Positions 25,561 through 37,034 of a stretch of DNA of 64,000 nt are shown in pieces. The translations under genes were made by a program, and so were the position numbers. The number at the start of each line of letters is the position of its first letter. Positions within the stretch are counted from its first letter, which is position 1. This stretch comes from Balanoglossus misakiensis (lineage: Eukaryota; Hemichordata), in the NCBI GenBank assembly GCA_040954595.2, contig CM082590.2, forward strand, positions 3,100,001-3,164,000. Reading direction: 5' to 3'. A model generated the notes under the pieces. That model was not told the DNA's origin and searched no databases. It saw only the letters and a list, made by a program, of their open reading frames with translations.

Positions 25561-26640
25561 ATGATCTAATGGTTCGGTCCAAATCCATTGTTTCTGTTGG
25601 AAAAGTTGGATGTCTACACAGGGAACTGGGGGTGAATGGTGAGAGTGCTAAGAAAAAAGACTGATGGTAATTTTCCATTTTTATCTAACCTGTATACATG
25701 TGTGTGCTTAATCTTTCCCAATAATGCTGACACACAACAAGTTAATTGTTTTACAAAACTCTCCTTGAGAGTCAAATGAAGGCACCTGATATAAGCCCAA
25801 AGACTTCATTCTTTTCCACACACCACTTTTCTCTTTTCAAAGAGCTCCATTTCAAATTGTGTACACAAACAATGTCATTGTCACTGCCCAAGCCCAAACT
25901 TTCAAATTACAATGTGACATTTCAAAACACTGTTAGACTTCCCAATGAAACATTAACTCTCGATCGGTATCCATTCAAATTAGTGACAGCCCCGGGGTTA
26001 GATTGTTGTTAATTTTGTTATAATGGTGATATTTAATTGTTTGGCTTTAACAAAAATTATGACATGGACGTATAAACGTGTTATGTCCACACATATGCTG
26101 TGAGTTCAGCTTCAATCCAATTTCATAACAAATTATTCAACAACAAAAATAGAAAATGAACATCAAGAGCTAGTGACTTCGTGGCTTTCACATGATAAAT
26201 ATACATTGCCCCATGCTAGAGTGTAATATTAACATGTCTCATACAACCTACAATTCTCTGTATATAACCAAACACATTCATTATAGCTGCATTAGTTGGG
26301 TCACATAATCTGGAACCAGATAGGCTGACCTGAGCAATCCATGTTTTTGCAAGTGTTGTATTGTCACTGTTATAGTGTGACTTCTTTGGTGTAATGCTCC
26401 AATGAACATGTGAGTTTCAATTGGATAGATAAATGACCAATAACACAAAGTCTGTGATTGGGTAATACAAATGATTGGTATACAACTGGAAGTTCTGACA
26501 CTGAAAGAGCTGTCTATTGCTCTCTTCCCTGAGGGAGCGATAGAGAGTAACTTTAGAGATACATTCTCCAATGATCAGGAGTTAATAAGGTATTAGTCTA
26601 GTATATAGCTGTATTTTATCTGCTTTGCTTTCAAAAAACT

Positions 26641-26929
26641 ATGCATGCCACTGGCCCAATAAAGCATGATACCCCTTGCAGGGAATCGTGATGTAATTAG
26701 CATCCCTTTGAAGTCAATCACGGACTTTGTTTTTCCAATGATTGGTCAAAGGATACATATGTGTGATTAAGGATTGGTACCATTTTAAATTTAAATTAGC
26801 CTTGCCTTTACTATAACCTTACACACAATCGCCATTGTTCAGTTTATGTCAGTGACTTTAAGGGGGATGGTAGTTACATCACAATTCCCAGCAAGAGCTA
26901 TCAGGCTTTATTGGGCCAGTGGCATGCAT
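26641..26929. mobile_element. MITE with about 50-bp inverted ends
   Basis: Left end 'atgcatgccactggcccaat' is mirrored at the right end by 'ttgggccagtggcatgcat', and the pairing continues inward with small gaps to 'gggaatcgtgatgtaa' and 'ttacatcacaattccc'. The interior of about 180 bp has no coding potential. The target duplication is unclear. Confidence 0.75.
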
Positions 26930-26972
26930 CACTCTTGATGTTAGTTTTGGAAGTGGAAAAAATATGGCTATA

Positions 26973-27182
26973 TAGTGTAAAACATGAAATTTTCGCAACG
27001 GGAAATTTTCATAATATCAAATGTGGCAACTGTTATGCAACGATTAATTTTCGCATTCTCGAATTTCAATTCATCATTATTTCTGAAAAACATGTTTACG
27101 CGACTTTTTAGTTTCGTGTTTTTTTAGCACTTGCATGATTCGGGCGAATTTATCTCTCATGAAAATTTCCCATTTTACATAC
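26973..27182. mobile_element. MITE of the 'gtaaaac...gttttac' family
   Basis: Left end 'gtgtaaaacatgaaatttt' and right end 'gaaaatttcccattttacat' are imperfect inverted repeats. The interior shares 'aactgttatgc' and 'ctgaaaaacat' with the better preserved copy at 57358-57551. Confidence 0.6.
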
Positions 27183-27668
27183 ATCCTAAGTATCATTTTT
27201 TCACACCAGAAGACAATGCACAGTTGCTTTGTGTATGGCATACTTTGTATTACAATAGACACTGACAACTAGTTACATCCTCCCAGCATACAAATATGGT
27301 TATATTGAAATAAGGCATTATGATGGAAACAATGTAAAGCTAATGCAAGAATTAGTACAGACCGAGTATATTATGTTACTACACTGGAATAACAATTTCG
27401 TGTTATTTGATCTGTTTAAATTTTTTTTTTTAAATCAAGGAACACTGAAGAATGAGTGGAGGTGATAGCTTTGGAATGGATATGTCTGTATACAGTAAAT
27501 GAGAGTGATAAATATTCCAAATCCCCAATACTTGACTGTCTGGAAAAAACCTTGAGAATTTTCTGACATTTCTTTGGGCATCTGGGTTTCATTTAGTATA
27601 TAGAAGTTACAACGGTAATGAAGGCATGAACAGTCTCCTGTTCATTATAGTCAGTTTCCTGTAAGAAT

Positions 27669-27920
27669 TTATTGATTCGGAATATCAAAAAGACTCATGT
27701 CAACAGCCAGCAGATTACTACATGATTGTTGCAGTGTTTGTTGCATGCTGGGTGCCAAGTCCATCTGAGGTACCTGTGGTCGCGGCCGTGGCTGTTGTCC
27801 TAGTTACAGCTGTTGTTGTTGTTGTTGTTGTGATAACTGTTGCTGTTGTTGTTGTTGTTGCCATGTTTGTTGTTGTGGTGGTGGAATGGTTGCTTTTGTT
27901 CCGCTGGCTTGTTGCTGCTG
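27669..27920 (-). pseudogene. Glutamine-rich terminal exon with an in-frame stop
   Basis: After an acceptor (ttaactgcag, AG at 27921-27922) the frame in phase with the preceding exon reads four Gln, a short proline-rich stretch and long Gln runs made mostly of CAA, then meets TAA at 27804-27806. The same frame stays open beyond it with similar composition (LGQQPRPRPQVPQMD, MQQTLQQS) to TAA at 27669-27671, which overlaps an AATAAA (minus strand, 27668-27673). It looks like the 3' end of the Q-rich/EGF gene, broken or ended early by the first TAA. A shifted Thr-rich frame is open throughout but is a by-product of the CAA repeat. Confidence 0.5.
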
Positions 27921-29485
27921 CTGCAGTTAAATACAAACAAAACAGTTTTCTTTTAAAGTCACTTCACAGCAAATGGCAATGTATCAGGAGACACTTCTTT
28001 TTAATTTTCTTTACATTTGTCAATCAGACTGAAATTTAGGGCGGCATATAGTTAGTTACTGTACAATGGGAAATTGATTTAGGCTGTGTCTAAAATTGAT
28101 GGTTAGTTTCAAGACACCTGTTGACCTAATTAATTATGTACACTCCTAATTCTAGGCTAACCAATAGATCTAGAAGTTTAGAGTTTGTAGGACATAGATC
28201 AGTTTAGGATCAAAACTTTTTGACAAAATTTTGGGTATCCACAGCAGATAATCCTTAGCATTCTGTAGGAACCCTGGGAATTGCTTGGGCCCAGTGAACA
28301 CTGCTTGCAGCTTTAATTCACCATGTTGTCAGATGCAGACATTTTGAAGAGAATATGATTTAAATTCTAAGCAGACTTTTGTTAAAGTGTAATGTTCATC
28401 TAACACACATTTGCCAAAGCAGAGACTCTAGTTACAAAATTGTTATCTATGCCACAAGTGCTGTCTTAACAACAGACAAGGTGGCGGCAACCATAGTCTG
28501 TGTCATAGATTAGGAAAAGACAGCAAATTGAGTGAAAAGAAGAGACAAAACTAAATTCTTCTTATCTGGCATGCAAGAAATATAGAAGGAAGCGAAGGCA
28601 GTCCACTATATGAATGCACGCACATAAAATTGTGCAGAATATTTGGATTGGACGTTATTTTGTACACACAAAATTAACGCATATGTGCATAAGAGTAAGA
28701 TGATTGTCGTCATTTAAAACTGTCTGTCAGAGGTTATCATCAGTGCTTCCACACTGGTACCATGGAAAAACTAGAGGAATTGAAAATAAGAATGAGACAA
28801 GATTTGTTGTATTTCTTTGTCGGTAATTTAGGTCTGCTTTCCTTCCAGCTTTTCCCCCCACACTAAAACTGAACAGGTTGGACCAGTCACACCTCCCTTA
28901 ATCCTATTGGTCCCAATGTTTATTTCATCAATATATCTATGGCATGCTGACTTGGACAATAATTCTGACACAAAATTGATCATGAGTGTGAACTGATTGC
29001 ATAAACATTTTTCGAAAGTACTTCCTGTAAAAAGGGAGGAGGCTCCACACACCAGACTATTTTTGTTTATGTACATGACTTACACATGCGGGGGTTGTCA
29101 ACTTGATGAAATAGCCATTCTCTAGATTTCCTATTGTTATAAGAGTGTACATAAACATGAAAAGTAAAATCATGAATATTAATAGATGTGGTGCGTATGG
29201 CCGATTTGAGGCAAATCAGCCATACCCACCACGTCTAAATCTGTGTGGGGAAAAGTTGTCATGTTGGGCAAATAGTTCATTGAATTTATTCTGTGTGACT
29301 GTCAGGTCTTCAATACATTAAAATCATTTTGGGAATGGCACAGACCATGTTATTTGTACCATCAAGAAAGCTCCTTTTTGAGAAAACTGATTTCATTTTT
29401 CCCCACATAACAATTCCCAGAAGTGCCACTGGTACCAGTCTTGGTTTTCAAAATATTCACTGTACACATTATTATGACAACTTAC
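27921..29485 (-). other. Intron-like interval
   Basis: It lies between two Q-rich exons of the minus-strand gene. Nothing coding is evident. The notable structure is the hairpin at 29184-29236. Confidence 0.4.
29184..29236. repeat. Long imperfect hairpin
   Basis: 'agatgtggtgcgtatggcc' then 'gatttg', a three-base loop, 'caaatc' and 'agccatacccaccacgtct'. The arms are about 25 bases with a few mismatches. It could be a very small MITE or an RNA hairpin of the host intron. Confidence 0.75.
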
Positions 29486-29740
29486 TTGTAAGAGGTGTTT
29501 TAGTTGTTGATTTGTTGATTGTATATTGGATGGCTGTGCTTGCACTGCTTGTTGTTGTTGTTGTTGTTGTTGTTGTTGGGCTCTCTCTTGTTGTAACCTT
29601 TGTAATTGCTGTTGTTGTTGATGTTGTTGTCTTAGAGCTATGAGTTGACTTTGTCTGGCATGTTGATCTTGCTGTTGTTTCAATTCAAGTTCTTTTTTCT
29701 GTGCCATCTCTAGATTCTTCTGCAGTGCTTGAATATTCCT
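29486..29740 (-). CDS. Q-rich coiled-coil exon of the EGF/Q-rich gene
   Basis: A clean 255-bp, phase 0-0 exon (85 codons) with acceptor gatctttcag (AG at 29741-29742) and donor GTAAGTT (29479-29485). The peptide starts RNIQALQKNLEMAQKKELEL, a charged amphipathic stretch typical of a coiled coil, and passes into long Gln runs, ending TNQQLKHLLQ. Gln codons are mainly CAA with some CAG. It is in phase with the upstream EGF exon (31809-31918), which ends in phase 0, and with the downstream Q-rich exon. Function is unknown; low-complexity Q-rich coiled coils occur both in transcriptional cofactors and in extracellular structural proteins. Confidence 0.6.
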
Positions 29741-30852
29741 CTGAAAGATCAAACAAAGAAAAGTGTAAACATTCAAACATTGTCATCTGTGTCAATCTAC
29801 CTACATGTAACATGACTACAGGAGCTTCAGCCAAGCCAAGCTTTTCACTTGGGAGATTATTGAAATCAATTTAAAACTCAGCAACTCCAACTTCGGGTTA
29901 TTTTCTCAATACTTTTGTTTTGGCGGTCACCTTTCATTGAACAATGAATGGGCAAGTGCTCGCTCACTTCTTCACTGAATTTCACTGTTTGTGTATCTTA
30001 TCATAAAAAAACTTGGGCATCGCAGTCCTTTGGACAAAAATATTCATGTGTGGTGATTTAAAATCAATGTTGCAAGAAGAAGAATTAATCACAGGATTAA
30101 CGGTTTCTGATTGAAAAATACTAAATGCTTAATATGCCATATGCCGTACACAGAGTGATCACATTAGTCAATAGGACAGCTGTTCCAAAGGACTAAAATG
30201 ATGGCAACGTTTTAATATTATATTTATTTTACAAAACCTTGCATCTGAGCTTTACTTTAAAGTACTTCCATTTACTAGTAGTACAAGTGCACATCAGTTA
30301 ACATTGACAGCTAGGCATGACGTCATAGATGTAGGACTTCAAAATGGACATTCTGAACAGTGGGGGCGCTCTATCATGGTGGATTTTAATGAACATGTGT
30401 ATTTAATTTCATCACTCACATTTGTCCATGGAAACTGTATTTTTACATACGCTTATAGTTAAGGCATTTGCAGTATCTAGTCATATTACAGTAATACACC
30501 AGACATGTTCTTAACTCAACTAAATGTGTGTAAGTTCAATTTCTGACCTCACTCAGATTACCCAAGTCAATGTGACAAACTCTACTGCAAGTATACAGAC
30601 TTGAACTCCGGAAAAACTAGTCACCTACAATACTTGAAATGGAGCCACATCCAAAACTTGACTTTGAGATCTTTTATCAAATCAGTTTTCCTTTTAGAAT
30701 TAGAACTCCCATGCAATTTTTGTGACAGAGGAAATAAATAGATTCTCAGAAAAAAACAGTTTCCTCTTTAAAGATCCAACCTTACCATAGAAAATAAAAG
30801 GTTTAGACTGAACCATAGTGGTGAAAGGGTTAAGCCAGAGCATGTATCAAAA
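29741..30852 (-). other. Intron-like interval
   Basis: No coding signal. A dispersed repeat ('gtttagactgaacc ... gtgaaagggttaa', about 30780-30834) is shared with about 59776-59832. Confidence 0.45.
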
Positions 30853-31026
30853 TACAGTAAAACCTGTCTCAACCGAACCCTGTCTAATCTGGAAACCTGT
30901 CTATTTCAAAGACATTGTTCAAACCTTTTGACATAGAACCACATGTTGAAAGAACCTCTTTAAATTGTACACCTGCAATCTGAACAATTTCTTCAGTCCC
31001 TTTGGTGTTAGACAGGTTTGACTGTA
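30853..31026. mobile_element. MITE, TACAGT(A/C)AAACCTG family
   Basis: Left end 'tacagtaaaacctgtc' is mirrored by right end 'gacaggtttgactgta'. At 174 bp it is the shortest of four copies in the window. Confidence 0.75.
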
Positions 31027-31482
31027 CTTGAAAGTGCAATTGAACAAAAATGCTAAAAAATATAATTGCAGAGAGTCAGTATTTTAGGCTGGGCATCATC
31101 TACATAGTTCCCAGAATCAATACTGTCACAGTAGTCCATTTCTCTATGTACCAAATTTTTATAAAACATTGCTATGCAGTCATGTTACCCTTCCAAGATG
31201 CAAACATGAGGCCAGTTGGTCACAAAGTAAAAACTTGATTGTCTTGTGTATCAACACTACAGTTGGGACTTATGTTCGACAGCCACATTTTATTGTAAGG
31301 TCAGTTTTACACGCAACTTGTATCATGTATACAACAAACTAGATGAGCTCGAGCAGTACTCTACTGACCGCCTTTTTCACATTGTCTGCATTGAGATGAC
31401 ACTTTATTTTGGAAGGCTGCCCTCTTTATGAAAAATGTCATGATTGTGTTACACGTAAAAAAGACAGAAATCAACACAACAG

Positions 31483-31669
31483 CAGTCAAACCTGCTCATT
31501 ATGGCTAGTGAAGGGACTTTTCTAAACTGGCCTTTATAGATAAGTGGCCATTATACCTTGTAGAAAGTCAATTAATGTACATGTAAATTGCACAGGGACT
31601 AGAATAAAGTGGCCACTATATAGAGGTGGCTGCCTAATAGAGGTGGCCACTCAAACAGGTTTGACTGTA
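31483..31669. mobile_element. MITE, TACAGTCAAACCTG family
   Basis: Left 'cagtcaaacctgctc' and right 'aaacaggtttgactgta'. The interior repeats 'gtggcc' and 'gaggtggc' words that also occur in the copy at 56110-56447. Confidence 0.72.
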
Positions 31670-31808
31670 TGTTGATTTGTGTCATGAATAGCCGACATTT
31701 ACCAATGACTGATTGTACAATATATGATTTCAGTGTCACATATACATGTATAAGACACTAAGTACAAACCCATACATCTTACTTTCTCTCCAAATTGTAG
31801 ATACTCAC

Positions 31809-31918
31809 CAACGCATGTATGTTGAATCCTGGTCTGCAACCACACTGGTAACTGGTTGGTGTGTTGTAACATACTCGTTGGCATGGTGACCAACCAGCTT
31901 GATCGCACTCATTGTCAT
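31809..31918 (-). CDS. EGF-like exon (five cysteines, phase 1 to 0)
   Basis: Acceptor ccctgcag (AG at 31919-31920), donor GTGAGTAT (31801-31808). The exon starts with two bases of a split Asp codon and reads D-NECDQAGWSPCQRVCY, then SYQCGCRPGFNIHAL. The NEC start, the C-x-C pair and the aromatic residue before CxC match calcium-binding EGF domains, but the sixth cysteine is absent because the exon ends early. It runs from phase 1 to phase 0, so it joins the symmetric phase-1 EGF exons to the phase-0 Q-rich exon at 29486-29740. EGF domains of this type are normally extracellular. Confidence 0.7.
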
Positions 31919-33770
31919 CTGCAGGGAAAACACAAATATCATAAAATGTATTAGAATGAATACATGTGAATTACAGTTGTCTTTGAGTGCACATTTGAAA
32001 ATATACGACAAGAGAGCAAAATTGTGTGAAACTTAATAAATATCATCTGGCATACAACTTGGTCATATCATATGTTTATCTGTACCAGTACTGAATACTG
32101 ATAAACAAACAATGTAGTAACCAAATAACATTTAACAAGGTAGTGTTTGAAAGCCAAAAATATCATGCATAAGACAACAAACTCATTGTTTTGGCTCCGA
32201 AGTGTAAACAGAGGAGTCTGTCAAGTTGGGTATGAGCTACTACTTCCGTCTGTCAAACTACTTCCGTCCGTCAAGAATTCATACCATTTTCTAGTAGGGG
32301 TGTGTAGCTTTATGTTTTTGGCGGTGGTGTGTAGCTTTGAGGTGTTGAGGAAGAATTGGAACAGTGACAGAAATCGGAACGGATTAGCCAGCAGTGTTTT
32401 CACTACCCGCGAGAAAACAGTTGTGTTTGGCGAGACGATTTTCATACAAATTGGTCAAACTTGTGAAGAACTGCTATCTAACATCGTCATTTGTTTTGCC
32501 ATGATCAACTTGCCACGATCAGTGCACTACAATGCGTGAAATTGGACCGCTGTTCTGTTCATTGATCATCACCCCCCCCCTGTATCATGAACATTGTAAG
32601 GCAATACATTGAATTCAGCTCTTCCAGCTAGTGGCCGCACTCGCTTGATTTCCTGTGTGTGTCTCTGGGGACACAAATAATGCATATGCGTCTTTTTCTA
32701 ATTTGCATATTTTGAATTGGTTAGGTGTGCCTTGACTTGAACGCGTCAAGCGTACAGGTTGTTATGGAAGTTTCTTTTTAGAACGACTAGTGTTAGTCTG
32801 TGGGCCCAACCAGCAAAAATAAGTTCTAGAAATGTCATTATGTTGTATAAGAGTTTTGTTCTACATGAAATTAGCTGGAAATGACAGGTGGGAAACTATT
32901 GATGTGAAATCAGGTCACTTCTACCGAAAATGATGGACCAGAGAGCAATGACTTTTTAAAATTATTTCATATACTATGTTCACAACTGCTATGCTCCCAT
33001 AAACTGGGGAAACTAAATGATTGAACTTTCTGTTTGAACAATTCATGTATTTTTTTGCTAACACCTACACTACTATAGTCAGCACATGACATTACCTATA
33101 TACTTGAAAATGGAGAACTTTTTATCAAAACACTTAAGCTGATCTTGAATGCTGTCTGATATTTTTTTTCAAAATATATTTCTTTCACGTTTAGACTAGT
33201 GCTTCTACTTGCACTGTTTTTTTTTCAAAACACATTTCTCATAGCTTGCACTGGTGCAATTTGATACGACAATACACAATGAATTCCATCAGTATAACAT
33301 AAGATACAAAATCTGAGAGGGAAATGACAGAATATATTTGTGTGAGGCCATTTGTGTGTGCGGGCCATTTTAAGACTAAATTTAAAACAGTTATTAGAGC
33401 CATTGACAAGTGGTTTTTCCCTCTGCCAAGCACCCACCTTATCAAGCTTCATTCAATATTACATGAGCAAAACAGTTCAGCATTTCACCTTGGTGTTTGC
33501 AAATTGTTCCTTTCACCCATATACCAAACCACTGTTCTCCAAACATGCTGCTCATCAGCCACTACACACTGAGAGAGCACCAGGTGTCCTTGACGCTATT
33601 TTTTTAAATTTCTAACTATGGAAAGTGCCTGATAACTTTTAATTATTTTCTGTTTTAACATGGTGACTGACTGTAAAGTCTGTCACTTACAACTTCTGTA
33701 AGCGCCCTTTTGAAGCAGGAAATGCAAATCCATTGTTGACCTATCCCCTCCCCACTCAAAAAAAACTTAC
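31919..33770 (-). other. Intron-like interval
   Basis: No supported exon. A 130-codon plus-strand frame at 32147-32539 contains a short local duplication ('ctacttccgtc') and no motif; I treat it as chance. Mononucleotide runs occur near 32571 and 33210. Confidence 0.45.
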
Positions 33771-33890
33771 CTAAACAATTGACATGCTCTGCACTCAGAG
33801 AGAAACCATCATCACCACAACTACAGCTGAATCCACCCTCTGCATTGAGAAAACCTCCAGCACAAACAGAATCTGAACACTCATTCACAT
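33771..33890 (-). CDS. Calcium-binding EGF-like exon (third cysteine lost)
   Basis: A 120-bp symmetric phase 1-1 exon with acceptor ctattttcag (AG 33891-33892) and donor GTAAGTT. The peptide D-VNECSDSVCAGGFLNAEGG then FSCSCGDDGFSLSAEHVNC follows the cbEGF plan: DVNEC, N and aromatic residues at Ca-site positions, C-x-C, final C. The third cysteine expected in C-x-N is replaced (GFLN), leaving five, so one disulfide cannot form. Homologous modules are found in fibrillins, LTBPs and Notch-like proteins; I cannot name the gene. Confidence 0.75.
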
Positions 33891-34203
33891 CTGAAAATAG
33901 AGAGAAAAAAACATCCGTTGTAATTATTCAAGTCAATACCAATCCTCCCTTCCTTTAAAAATTTCCATAAAGTGAACAAATTCACATGGCTTTGAAATTA
34001 GTATTAACAGTGATATTTATAATATTTCTAACAGGCCTGACTTTTCTAAACTTTGAGTTTCTTTGTGGATTTGTAGAAATGATCTACAAACTGAGCTGTC
34101 AGGTCATAACTGTTTGTGCTTTGGCATGTACACATATCCCAGTATGCCCTACATGGTTGGCAGTGAAATTGATAAAATCTTCACCTAAGATTTCAAACTC
34201 GTA

Positions 34204-34618
34204 GATCTTAATAGATTCTCACACTCCTGGCATGCTGAGAGTGTGGGATCAGAGTGTGAGAACAAATCAATCCCACACACTCACTGAATCGAAAGCTGTA
34301 TATGACGCGAGCGCCGATTGGATGACAAAGCGTTTTTTAATAATGTGCGCTAAATGTTATCCAATGACACGATAAAGAAACTACATGCCAGATGACAATT
34401 CAAGAGTCATTTATTCAATGTTTTAAGACGAATTTAGCTAATTTGTGCCCGTGTGAGAAATATAATCTCATACACAAAGGACCTAGGATCATATTTCCCA
34501 CACTCGTCAGGGATATTTTGTCCCACACTCGCCTGCGGCTTGTGTGGGACATAAAATCCCCAACTCATGTCAGAATTATGACCCCTAGTCCTTGGGAGTG
34601 TGAGATTCTATTAATCTC
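34204..34618. mobile_element. MITE with inverted 'attctcacactcc' ends
   Basis: Left 'gatcttaatagattctcaca' and right 'gtgtgagattctattaatct' are inverted repeats. The interior is full of further inverted 'cccacactc'/'gagtgtggg' words, giving strong fold-back potential. It lies in the intron region upstream of the EGF exon. Confidence 0.65.
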
Positions 34619-35422
34619 ACAACCTTAGGACCTGGGATAAGATTTCTCAGATGAGTTGGTGATATTTTGGCTTGTGTTAGTCAACATATACCTGATAAGT
34701 GTAAAAAATTGCGTCAAGGACACAGTGGTCCCATTCAGTCTACACGGAGTACATATACACAGTCAGATCGCACGGTGCTCATTTGCATATGAAAGTTCAT
34801 CAAGCGAGCGACCGTTAACTTTCAAACAGACGGCAATAGGCCAGTTTTCAAGGTGATTTTCAACTTGATTTTTACGCTCTGTTGTGCAATAAAATACCAT
34901 GTTAGCTGGATAAATTACGAAAGTGATTCCCATTTTTCACTGCATACGTAAATTTTATGAAAATCTGTGGTAATAGTAAAAGTTTTTAACGTGTTTTCGG
35001 TGGTATGTTGGTGACCCCGAAAGAGACGTCCACAAACGTGTCAAAAATCATTTGAAAACGACCTCAGAAAGTAACCAAACTTTCCTGATAGAGAGGTCTA
35101 ATATCGGTCCCAACATCCGTGAAAAGAAATTAATTTGAAATGCTTGCGTAACAGGAAGTGTTGCATTGATCGTGAAACGATAAGTTTACCATGGGGAAAC
35201 AGTCTTTGAAAGGCAATTCTTAAGTAAAACAGTTACTGGATAATGGATAACACCCTAAGGTAACATATTAGCCAAGTTTTAACTTAATTACTGGCCTGAT
35301 TTCGACACAACATCGATCAATCGCCTACAAATGTAGGTCCCATATGGACAGAATGCCAGGTTTACCATACATGACTACGTACGTGTGAGGAGCACAGCTG
35401 GTGTATTTTTTTTTTCTCCGTA
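34619..35422. other. No gene; short shared motif at 34711-34735
   Basis: No credible coding frame. The segment 'gcgtcaaggacac...ggtcccatt' matches the C-terminal coding region at 46829-46853 (inverted). 'cagtcagatcgcacgg' at about 34760 matches, inverted, a stretch at about 53653-53668. Confidence 0.4.
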
Positions 35423-36300
35423 TCATGGCCTGGGATATAAGTAGATGTTTCGAATATGCAAAATGCCAACTGTAACTTCGAAACCATTTCCCTTTATTCG
35501 CTTATGATATGTGCAATAAATATTGTGTCTGAAGGCAAGCAATTTTGTTTTGACTTTTGTTGTCATCATTGCATTGGGCTGAACATGACAGAGTTTGAGC
35601 TGATCAGCTGACTTCAAGTTTCGATTTGGAACATATAATTTGATCATATCAGACAGATATGATGGTCAAAGTCTATGAATGAATTCAAAAATAAGAAATA
35701 ACATCTTGAAAACAATACGATCAGACACAGGTAACCAATGCAACTGAAATTGCATTGATGTAAAAGGTGATTTTGGAACTAGCAGCAATATTTTGAACTT
35801 GAATACGACTGATCTCGTACTTAGGGAGCCCAAATAAAAGTGAATTACACAAATCTATTCGAAATGCAACAAAAGCAGGAACTTTATTGCTCTGTGGCGG
35901 CTTGAGATAAATATTTACAGACAAGTGCAATATGCTGCAAATGAAAAGCGACTGAATGGCAGATCTGTGCAATCATTGTCAGACAATGAACAGGTTTCAG
36001 AGCATCACATGAATTTCTGTAATCCCTCTGGCAGATAGATTACCCGAAGTAGCAGAAAAAATAACAAATTCAGTCTTATCGTTATTTAAACACAAGACAT
36101 TTTCAGACATCCAGTACCGCATAAAGCATTCTGGGAGCATTCTCGTTGGTAAAAGACAATGAAGAGCCATCTGCATAAAAGCTATATACAGGCATCCATG
36201 ACTAGAAACTAATTTCCCTAATGGAGAAGTGTACATATTAAAAAGTAGAGGACAAAGAAGTGATCGTTGTGTTACCGCAGTGTCAAGCGGATAAAATGGT
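35423..36300 (-). pseudogene. CR1-like LINE remnant (RT C-terminal half)
   Basis: Conceptual translation with frame changes shows the ordered hallmarks of a non-LTR retrotransposon ORF2: YTSPLG and a decayed active-site region, then LNNDKTEFVIF, then RIDLCNSLLFGLPK, LHWLPVSDRIVFKML, and finally LYVPNRNLKSADQL. These are typical of CR1/L2-type elements. Stops and frameshifts break it (for example after 'EFIHRL'), and the catalytic YxDD is not intact. The Gypsy element inserted just to its right. Confidence 0.7.
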
Positions 36301-36331
36301 GATTGTTTGGAACACGGTTATAGTAACCATG

Positions 36332-36975
36332 TGTCACGGTTGTCGCCGTTCATTCCAACATATTCACACCAAACAGGTTACGGGTAACAAAGACATAGGC
36401 CTTACATTTAATAACTGAAATGGAACAAATACATGTCAGTTCCACAACGTGTGTGGCCGGTCTGGCTACAGAGGTGAACTGCTAAATTACACACATGTAT
36501 GGGAGTTCACCTCCAACAGAATACACCAAAATTCATGCAAGTGAAAAATATAGACATACAATTGGAAAATTGACGCAAGTTAACGACACCAATTACTTGT
36601 GCTGAAATGAGTCGGTAGAATGCACCAAAATACAAAGCTTCAAGCAACAGGTAAGGTACAAGGAAACTAACCTGAAATGGAACAAATACATGTCAGTTCC
36701 AACGTGTGTGGCCGGTCTGGCTACAGAGGTGAACTGACCAATTTTATGCACCATGTCCTTTTATATCAGCAATTACATCATAGTGCCAGATTAGCTTGTG
36801 TTCATTGGTCAAATGAAACTTCCAGGTGGTTTGCATATAATTAAGATCAACCAATTGAAGGTAAGTACTATTACGTCATATGAATAATTGAATAACTAAT
36901 TACTATAAGATACAGGTATAACATACATACAGATATACATGTATACAAATTCAATGGATCAACAAGGCCGTTACA
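36332..36975 (-). repeat. 3' LTR (element orientation)
   Basis: A 644-bp terminal repeat, plus-strand edges TGTCACGG and GTTACA. It contains the TATA-like cttttata at 36758-36765 and two copies of a roughly 47-bp module (36435-36481, 36692-36738) whose ends are inverted (gtcagttc/gaactgac). Confidence 0.95.
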
Positions 36976-36991
36976 CGCACCCCTGCGAGGA
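36976..36991 (-). promoter_or_regulatory. Polypurine tract candidate
   Basis: On the minus strand a short G-rich tract (gcaggggtgcg) abuts the 3' LTR, the place expected for the plus-strand primer. It is interrupted by pyrimidines, so it is a weak match. Confidence 0.3.
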
Positions 36992-37034
36992 GAAATGGCG
37001 TCCTCGTCATTTAAAGTAAGTTAAAGATATTTGA

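Noticed and set aside
27718-28039. Thr-rich minus and Val-rich plus frames
   Set aside because: Both are alternative readings of a CAA/GTT repeat; the Gln frame is the one in phase with the neighbouring exon.
29329-29643. Val-rich plus-strand frame of 104 codons
   Set aside because: Antisense of the spliced Q-rich exon at 29486-29740.
32147-32539. 130-codon plus-strand frame as a gene
   Set aside because: It contains a local duplication, has no homology I recognise and no exon borders; it lies in an intron of the minus-strand gene.
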